Translations under genes and position numbers: made by a program | Shown: piece by piece, positions 58,260-64,000 of the stretch | Layout: every line of letters starts with the position of its first letter | How positions within the stretch are numbered: position 1 is the first letter of the stretch | The notes under the pieces: model-generated | The model's input: only the letters and a program-made list of their open reading frames with translations | Told to the model about the DNA's origin: nothing | The model's database searches: none | Assembly: GCA_964406155.1 (NCBI GenBank) | Contig: CAYOQR010000005.1 | Coordinates: forward strand, 62,001 to 126,000 | Source: Dongia_B sp964406155 | GTDB lineage: Bacteria > Pseudomonadota > Alphaproteobacteria > Dongiales > Dongiaceae | DNA length: 64,000 nucleotides | Reading direction: 5' to 3'

Positions 58260-60908
58260 CTACCTGGCGTCGGCGGGGACGTCGTTGGGGTCGAAGGGTT
58301 TGGCTTTTTGGGTTGGGTCGGCATAGCCGAAGGGGGCGTCGGGCGGGATGGCGTCCGACGGGGTGCGGCGGGGTTCCGCTTCGACCGTGCTGCCCTGCGG
58401 CGCCGTAGGCGCGGGCGTGTTGCCGTCATTGCCGGTATAGGGTTGGACCTTCAGCCAGGCATTCATCGCATTCGACGAATTGCTCTCGTCATAGGGCACG
58501 GCATGGAGCCAGGCCGCGGAAGGCTTGATCGCCTGCACCGGTTTCTGCGCGGTCCTGCGCGTGCCGGTCTGTGCCGCCCCTGTCTCGGCCGATAGTGTCT
58601 CGGCGGATGGTTTCGGGGGGGCCGCAGATGACGACGGTGCGTTGGCCGGTGCCTCCGCCGGTGGCGGCAGGGCCGCGATCATGGACGAGACGCCGGGTGC
58701 TCCAGGCGGCTCTGCTTCCGCCGCCAGTTCCTGCGGCAGGAGATGCAGGCGCGCCCGGTGCCGCACCAGCAGCGGCAGGCGCAGGGAAGCGGCGTCATCG
58801 GCCGCAAGCTGATCCGGCGCGGATTGCGTTTCGGTGGTGGCCGGTGCGGCAGCGGATGCCGGGGCCTGTGTCGACGTTTGTGCCGGTGCGGCATTCTTTG
58901 CAGCGGAGGTCGTTGAATCCGGATTCTGAGCCGGGGTCGTTCCGGCCGGTGCGGTGCCAGTTGCCGTTGTGCCGGCCGCAGTCGTACCGGTTGGAGCGTT
59001 GGCCGCGTCCGTCGACCCCGGCGTCGTTTTCGATTCAAGACCCGGTTTGGTTTCCGCGCCGGGCAGGACGCCGCCGAGATGCGTGCTGAGCCAGGGATAG
59101 AAATAGATCCCCGGGCCGATGACGAGGGCGAGGAGGATGAGCATCAGGCTCGCCCCCAGTTCCCAGCGCGACCGGGCAGCCACTGGCAGCGGCCGGTCGA
59201 CGGCCGTCAGTTCCCTCTCTCTCTCGAATCCCTCTCTCCCCGCCGCTTCTCTTCCCGCCCCTTCTCTTCCCTGCGCGCGGCGGGGCGCGGGATCAATCGC
59301 CGGCGATGATGCCGGCCGGGATGACGCAGGACGGGATGACGCGGGACGAGACGGCCCCGGCTGATCATGAGTGGAGCGATCACGCATGGACGGGTCACGG
59401 GATGGGTTCGTGCGAGGTGCCTGCGGGTTCCGGGGATGCGGGGCCGCGGCGTGGCCCCGCGTGTGACCTTCCGCATAATCCTCCGCCGCGAAACGATCCT
59501 CGGGCGAGGCGCGCAGGTCAAAACCGCGATAGGGATCCTCGTCCTGCCCGCGCTGGGGGTCGGGTTGCATCGGCGCCGACCACCGGGCGTCGCGTGCCTG
59601 ATCGCGCGGCGGCTGACTCCAGTTGGCCGGATATCGGGTATCGGGTCCGTGCGGCTCCCAGTCGGGCGATGGCCGATCTTCCGCCCGTTGGTCCCACCCC
59701 TGTTGAGTCCAGGTTTGATCAGTCCGGCCCGGCTGGTTCCAGGCCTGCCTGTCCCGCTGGATCGGCGGCGTCGGCCGCGTGAGATCGGGCCAAGTGGGGC
59801 TGACCCAATTGGATGCGGTCTCGCCTGGCTGGGTTCTCTCCGGCCCCGGTTGCGGCGCCGGTCGTGCGGTCGCCTGTCCGGTTTCCGCCGAACCAGCTTT
59901 TGGGTTTCCGGCTTTTGGTTGCCGGCTTTTCGGCTGTGCAGCTTTCGACGGACTGGCTTTCGACAAGCCGGGTTTTAGTGGGCCGGGATGCGGCGACCCG
60001 GCTTCCGGTTGTCCACTGCCCGATTGCCCGATGCCTGATCGCCCGATGTCTGATCGCCCGATTTCCGACTGCAGGGCCTCCCGCTCCGCCGGATCGACGG
60101 CATATCGGGCCCGCAAGGCATCGATGAAGGCCTGGTTGAGCGGCGGCTCCAGCTTGGCTGCCGCTGCCCGGGAAGAAGACGTGGTGGAAGATGAGGCTTC
60201 GGAATGGGTGGATGAAGCGCGTGACGGCGCGGCAGAGCCGCTGCGCAATCTCTCGCGCGATATCGGCGGCTCCGGCGGAATGGGCATGTCGGGCGTATCA
60301 GGTTGGCTCGACGGTCGGCGCGCTTGCGCCGGATCGGCCTGTGACGGATCAGCTTGCGACGGATCACTATGTGTGTCGCTGGCCGCCGGTGTCTCGACCT
60401 TCGGCGCGGCGGAAATCTCGTCGCTTGCCGGATCCGCCTCTGCGGCAGGATTGACCGTCGCGGGCGTCATTGATCCAGATACCGGCGGTTCAGATGCCGC
60501 CGTTCCGCGTGTTGGCGTTGTGGATATCGCTGGTATCGGCGCGCCCGTTTCCGGCGCCGCCGATTTCAGCGCGGGCTCAGCAATTGTCTTCGCCGGCGTT
60601 TCCGGAGATGCCGCGCGGGCATGTCTCGGGGGCACGGTCGCGGCAGGCTTCGCCTCGACCGCCTCGATGTCATCGACCTGGCCGTGATCAGGCTCGCGCT
60701 CGTCCGGTATCTCCTCAGGCGGCCCCTCTTCCGGCTCCTCAGATGTACGGCTCAGGCGGCTCTGCCGCGCCATCTCGGCGGCGATCTCCGCCACCGACTG
60801 CCGGGTCACATCGAATCTTGCCAGTTCTTCGCCCACCGATACCGAGCCGGATACCGTACCGGGCCCCGTGGGCCTCTTCCGGCCTCCTGATTTCGTCTCC
60901 CTGCCCAT
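58260..60908 (-). CDS. Long Pro/Ala/Ser-rich single-pass membrane protein, unknown function
   Basis: About 882 residues, mostly low-complexity. The N-terminal 60 residues look ordered (ELARFDVTRQSVAEIAAEMARQSRLSR). A disordered region rich in Pro, Ala, Ser, Gln and Arg runs to about 600, with short repeats such as DPSQADPSQADPAQA and SRPASSRPASSRPASS. Then comes one membrane helix, WELGASLMLILLALVIGPGIYFYPWL, near 590-620, a Thr/Ala-rich linker and a charged C-terminal region with PLLVRHRARLHLLPQELAAEAE and YADPTQKAKPFDPNDVPADAR. A cytoplasmic N-terminus and periplasmic tail are likely. I do not recognise a family. ATG 60908 or GTG 60917 with GGAAGGAC is the start; the frame continues to 61166 but is not protein-like there. 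Confidence 0.65.
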   Translation of the reverse strand: MGRETKSGGRKRPTGPGTVSGSVSVGEELARFDVTRQSVAEIAAEMARQSRLSRTSEEPEEGPPEEIPDEREPDHGQVDDIEAVEAKPAATVPPRHARAASPETPAKTIAEPALKSAAPETGAPIPAISTTPTRGTAASEPPVSGSMTPATVNPAAEADPASDEISAAPKVETPAASDTHSDPSQADPSQADPAQARRPSSQPDTPDMPIPPEPPISRERLRSGSAAPSRASSTHSEASSSTTSSSRAAAAKLEPPLNQAFIDALRARYAVDPAEREALQSEIGRSDIGRSGIGQSGSGQPEAGSPHPGPLKPGLSKASPSKAAQPKSRQPKAGNPKAGSAETGQATARPAPQPGPERTQPGETASNWVSPTWPDLTRPTPPIQRDRQAWNQPGRTDQTWTQQGWDQRAEDRPSPDWEPHGPDTRYPANWSQPPRDQARDARWSAPMQPDPQRGQDEDPYRGFDLRASPEDRFAAEDYAEGHTRGHAAAPHPRNPQAPRTNPSRDPSMRDRSTHDQPGPSRPASSRPASSRPASSPAIDPAPRRAQGREGAGREAAGREGFERERELTAVDRPLPVAARSRWELGASLMLILLALVIGPGIYFYPWLSTHLGGVLPGAETKPGLESKTTPGSTDAANAPTGTTAAGTTATGTAPAGTTPAQNPDSTTSAAKNAAPAQTSTQAPASAAAPATTETQSAPDQLAADDAASLRLPLLVRHRARLHLLPQELAAEAEPPGAPGVSSMIAALPPPAEAPANAPSSSAAPPKPSAETLSAETGAAQTGTRRTAQKPVQAIKPSAAWLHAVPYDESNSSNAMNAWLKVQPYTGNDGNTPAPTAPQGSTVEAEPRRTPSDAIPPDAPFGYADPTQKAKPFDPNDVPADAR

Positions 60909-61445
60909 GACGATCACGTCCTTCCTGCCGACCGCACCTGCCCGGCGGCAGGCACCGCACCTCTCGTTGTTTCGCCCCAATCCTTCGGCCGCTGCTGTTC
61001 CGCAGCCCGGCCTGCAGCTCCTACATGAATAGGGGCACACGCCAAGCCGCGGCGGACATATCTCCGTCGCGCCGATGTCGTCGCACCGACTTGTCAAAAG
61101 AAAACACCCGTCCAGCGCCATGAGTTCCGCCGACCCGCATGACGATTTCTTGACGCTCGGTTTCATGAAGGGGGAAATTCAACCGGAATTTTACCTCGGG
61201 CGCGCACCGGCAACAGTACTTAAAACTACAAGATACTGCTGATGACAGCGTGACGCACACCCATGGGTGCGCCCCTTGGGAGCCTGCGCCTATCGTCAAA
61301 GCGGTCTGCTGGGACTCCCCACTTATTGTCGAGGCTCAAGGGCCGGTCCTAGAATTACCTTCATCAGTGGTGCTCTGGAAGCCACTCAGACATGCCGCGC
61401 GAACGGGCCCGGCGAAGGGCCGATCCGGCAGGGGGACGAACCGCG
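60909..61445. other. Divergent intergenic region
   Basis: About 537 bp between the Pro/Ala-rich protein gene (-) and a small gene (+). It contains a TTGACA on the minus strand near 61090-61096 that could be a -35 element, and a moderately AT-rich stretch near 61200-61240. Open frames in it, such as 61021-61299 on the minus strand, show no coding character. No RNA gene recognised. Confidence 0.4.
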
Positions 61446-61712
61446 ATGACCGCCGCCGTTACCGCCGAGCGTTCGCTCGCCATCGACTATGCGCAAGCCG
61501 AGCAGGTCCTGCAGGATTGCGTCCTCGAGCATGGTGGCACCGCGCCGGACGAATCCAATATCTGGGTTCAGCGCATCCTCGCCGCGGCCTTGCGGCCGAC
61601 CGCCGAGGTGGTGCCGGTCGGCAGATTGCATAGCGCCCTCGCGCATCTCGCCCTGGTTGCCCTGCCCTGTTGGGGGGCCGGTATCGCCGTCGGCTGGTTG
61701 TTCTGGAGATAA
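61446..61712 (+). CDS. Small predicted membrane protein, hypothetical
   Basis: 88 residues from ATG 61446: a helical N-terminal part (SLAIDYAQAEQVLQDCVLEHGG) followed by a basic segment and one C-terminal hydrophobic helix, ALAHLALVALPCWGAGIAVGWLFW, ending in Arg. The GGGGGACG eleven bases upstream may be a ribosome site. I recognise no family. It could be a tail-anchored small protein or a chance frame in GC-rich DNA; the helix and ribosome site favour a gene slightly. Confidence 0.45.
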   Translation: MTAAVTAERSLAIDYAQAEQVLQDCVLEHGGTAPDESNIWVQRILAAALRPTAEVVPVGRLHSALAHLALVALPCWGAGIAVGWLFWR

Positions 61713-61976
61713 AAGTCGGGCCGGGCAGGCGGACGCGCTGTCGTTTATCCGCTCGTTGATGTGCCAACAATCCTATCGACGTCGCCGACAAAATAAATTT
61801 AGAGACATATGCCCTGTGTTGCGCCGAAGTGACATCATCGCATCATCCGGCACAGCACGCCGATCATCCATGCCGATCATCTTTGACGCGGTGAATCCGC
61901 CGCGATAAGACAACGCCGGGGCATGGCTTGCGAGGGCCGTGCGGAACACGCGTAATTGTCTTTGGGGGACATCAAC

Positions 61977-64000
61977 ATGACGACGGGGATCGTGCGGCGC
62001 AAGGCCGTGCGTCGCGGCGCGGCCATGGTCGGCGGCGCCAGCATCAATGCGGCTTTCATCACCAACATCGCGCAACATGGTATCCGGCGGCGTCTCGCGG
62101 CCGGTACGGCGCTGGCCGGTACGGCATTGACAGGCCTGTTGGCCGCCGGGCTCGCCACGGGTCTCACCGCAGGCTTTGCGGGGCCGGCGCTCGCCTATAC
62201 CGCGATACTGGACGGGCAAACCCTGACTCTCAGCCCGGCCAACCCCAGTGCCGGTGGCATGGTCGGTTATGGCGGCACACTGAACCTGCAGAACGGCGTC
62301 AATGTGTCGGACTGGCTGATGCTGGAAACCAACCTGCACATCAATGTCGATGCCGGCGCGACCGTGACCTATAGCGGCCTGATCGACAGCCCGGACGATC
62401 CCTGGGGCTTCTTCAAGGTGGGCGGCGGCACGCTGATCGTCACCGGCAGCAATTCGCTCAATCTCGGCGCCATCATCAGCCAGGGCACCTTGCAGGTGGC
62501 AAACGGCGGTGCGCTGGGCCGCGGCCAGATCACGCTCGATGGCGGCACGCTGCAATATGGCGGGGCACTCTCGCTCTCGAATTACGCGATCGGCATCAAC
62601 CAAACCGGCGGCACGATCGACACCCAGGCCAACAACGTCGTCTATGGCGGCCTGATCTACGACAATGACGGGCCGGGCGGCAGCCTGACCAAGGCCGGCA
62701 GCGGCACCCTCACCCTGACCGGCAGCAACACCTATAGCGGCACCACCCTGATCACCGGTGGGACGCTGCAGGCGGGTGGCGCCAATGTGCTCTCGGCCCG
62801 CAGCACCTATGACGTCGCAAGCGGCACAACCCTCGATCTCAACAATGCCAACAACGCGATCGGTGGGCTCTCCGGCGCCGGCGATGTCACATTGGGCTCG
62901 GCGACGCTGACCGCCGGCGCGAACAATGCGTCGACGACCTATAGCGGTGCGATCGCCGGCGGCGGCGGGCTCGTCAAGAACGGGACCGGCACGCTGACGC
63001 TCAGTGGCACCAACGGCTATACCGGCGCGACGACGGTGACTGGCGGGCGGCTCGCGGTCGACGGCTCCCTCGCCTCCTCCGGCGTCACCGTGGCGAGCGG
63101 CGGCGAATTGGGCGGCAGCGGCACGATCAACGGCTTCAATGTCCAGAGCGGCGGCACGATCGCGCCTGGCGCGGCCGGCAGTGCCGGCTTCCACACCCTG
63201 AGCGTCAGCCAGAATGCGAGCTTCGCCAGCGGCTCCACCTATCGCGTCGTGGTGGATGCGGCCGGGCACAGCGACCAGCTCAGCATCGGTGGGACGGCGG
63301 CGATCAACGGCGGCACGGTGCAGGTGCTGGCCGGCAGCGGACGCTATGCCGCCAATACCAGCTACACCATCCTGAGTGCCACCGGCGGCATCACCGGCAG
63401 CGGCTTCGGCGGCGCCACCAGCAATCTCGCCTTCCTGACGCCGAGCGTGAGCCAGAACGCCCATACCGTCACCCTGACCATGAGCCGCAATGACACCGCC
63501 TTCGGCGATCTCGGCCAAGGCAGCAACCAGCAGGGTGCGGGCAACAGCGCCGAGCATCTCGGCTCCGGCAATGCGTTGTACGACGCGCTGGTCCAGCTCG
63601 GCACAAGCGACGTGCCAGGTGCCCTCAGCCAAATCTCCGGCGACACCCATGTCAGCGCGCAGAACACGCTGATCGGCAACACCCAGTTCCTGCAGAACAT
63701 CGCCCTCGGTCGGCTCTATCAGATGGATGGCGGCAGCCAGGCGGACACCACCAGTTTCGGCGCTGATCTCCAGGCGACGCAGCCCGACGCAACGAACAGC
63801 TCGATCGATCACGGCATCTCGCTCTGGATGCGCAGCTTCGGCGGCTGGGGCCATCAGGATAGCGACGGCAATGCCGCTGCCGTCAACCGCTCGACCGCCG
63901 GCGTGCTAGTGGGTGGCGACCATCGTCTCGGCGACGGCGCTTTCGGCCATGATTGGCGCCTCGGCCTGCTCGCCGGCTACAGCCATTCCTGGATCGATCA
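61977..64000 (+). CDS. Autotransporter outer-membrane protein, 5' part
   Basis: The frame is open from ATG 61977 to the window edge (674 codons). A long, basic and extended signal region (about 70 residues, RRKAVRRGAAMVGG to GPALA) leads to a passenger with autotransporter-associated beta-strand repeats: SLTKAGSGTLTLTGSNTYSG and GLVKNGTGTLTLSGTNGYTG, each followed by TTLITGG or ATTVTGG. From about residue 590 the pattern ISLWMRSFGGWGHQD and AGVLVGGDHRLGDGAFGHDWRLGLLAGYSHS indicates the start of the C-terminal beta-barrel, so only about 200-250 residues are missing. Type Va secretion; adhesin or surface-structural role unknown. GGGGGA nine bases upstream supports the start. Confidence 0.9.
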   Translation, partial: MTTGIVRRKAVRRGAAMVGGASINAAFITNIAQHGIRRRLAAGTALAGTALTGLLAAGLATGLTAGFAGPALAYTAILDGQTLTLSPANPSAGGMVGYGGTLNLQNGVNVSDWLMLETNLHINVDAGATVTYSGLIDSPDDPWGFFKVGGGTLIVTGSNSLNLGAIISQGTLQVANGGALGRGQITLDGGTLQYGGALSLSNYAIGINQTGGTIDTQANNVVYGGLIYDNDGPGGSLTKAGSGTLTLTGSNTYSGTTLITGGTLQAGGANVLSARSTYDVASGTTLDLNNANNAIGGLSGAGDVTLGSATLTAGANNASTTYSGAIAGGGGLVKNGTGTLTLSGTNGYTGATTVTGGRLAVDGSLASSGVTVASGGELGGSGTINGFNVQSGGTIAPGAAGSAGFHTLSVSQNASFASGSTYRVVVDAAGHSDQLSIGGTAAINGGTVQVLAGSGRYAANTSYTILSATGGITGSGFGGATSNLAFLTPSVSQNAHTVTLTMSRNDTAFGDLGQGSNQQGAGNSAEHLGSGNALYDALVQLGTSDVPGALSQISGDTHVSAQNTLIGNTQFLQNIALGRLYQMDGGSQADTTSFGADLQATQPDATNSSIDHGISLWMRSFGGWGHQDSDGNAAAVNRSTAGVLVGGDHRLGDGAFGHDWRLGLLAGYSHSWID

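Noticed and set aside
61021..61299. 92-codon minus-strand frame upstream of the Pro/Ala-rich protein
   Set aside because: Cys- and Arg-scattered composition without a ribosome site or family pattern.
1..64000. CRISPR arrays, tRNA and rRNA genes
   Set aside because: None recognised on reading either strand; the repeats seen are tandem or palindromic without spacers.

Overview
The window is high-GC DNA with dense, tightly overlapping operons and gene families that point to an alphaproteobacterium, probably Rhodospirillales- or Rhizobiales-like. The vitamin B6 enzymes resemble the Mesorhizobium loti set as I remember it. The exact taxon cannot be fixed from this sequence. No rRNA, tRNA or CRISPR array was seen.

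Layout. 1-6242: the 5' part of an L-serine dehydratase gene, a ureohydrolase-fold protein lacking two key residues, a frameshifted SDR gene, an acyltransferase-3 membrane protein, an I78-type inhibitor lipoprotein, a BASS-type transporter and a small secreted protein. 6246-26516: a vitamin B6 catabolic region. It holds pyridoxine 4-oxidase, pyridoxamine-pyruvate transaminase, pyridoxal 4-dehydrogenase, 4-pyridoxolactonase, an FHMPC-dehydrogenase-like enzyme and a second GMC enzyme that is a candidate 4-pyridoxate dehydrogenase. Two ABC importers (one BMP/PnrA type, one NMT1/THI5 type) and a GntR/FCD regulator lie among them. The known ring-opening enzymes (decarboxylase, MHPC oxygenase, AAMS hydrolase) are absent here; instead a gentisate-dioxygenase-like cupin, a beta-propeller protein, RidA and a GST lie in the same strand run as the FHMPC dehydrogenase.

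26576-43200: an aryl-polyene-type (APE) type II polyketide cluster with methyltransferase, phosphopantetheinyl transferase, two ACPs, three KS-type proteins, KR, two hotdog dehydratase domains (one fused to the AMP ligase), acyl/glycosyl transferases, thioesterase, LolA-like protein, MMPL exporter and DUF3261 lipoprotein. A cupredoxin lipoprotein and a small secreted protein follow, then a strong terminator. 43322-49913: D-amino-acid dehydrogenase, an HU-like protein and a SoeABC-type sulfite dehydrogenase. 50242-56052: a visibly AT-richer insert with one giant DUF4011-helicase-endonuclease gene, matching the Hhe single-gene anti-phage system. 56648-64000: a cupin, a DUF488 protein, an intergenic repeat cluster, a very long Pro/Ala-rich single-pass membrane protein, a small membrane protein and the start of an autotransporter that runs off the right edge.

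How it works together: B6 vitamers would enter through one or both ABC systems, be converted to pyridoxal (oxidase, transaminase), then to 4-pyridoxolactone and 4-pyridoxate, and be oxidised at C5 by the second GMC enzyme and the FHMPC dehydrogenase. A 9-bp word, GTGAACCAA, occurs in three intergenic regions of this cluster and is a candidate operator. The neighbouring cupin/GST/RidA set is proposed, as inference, to be an alternative ring-cleavage module.
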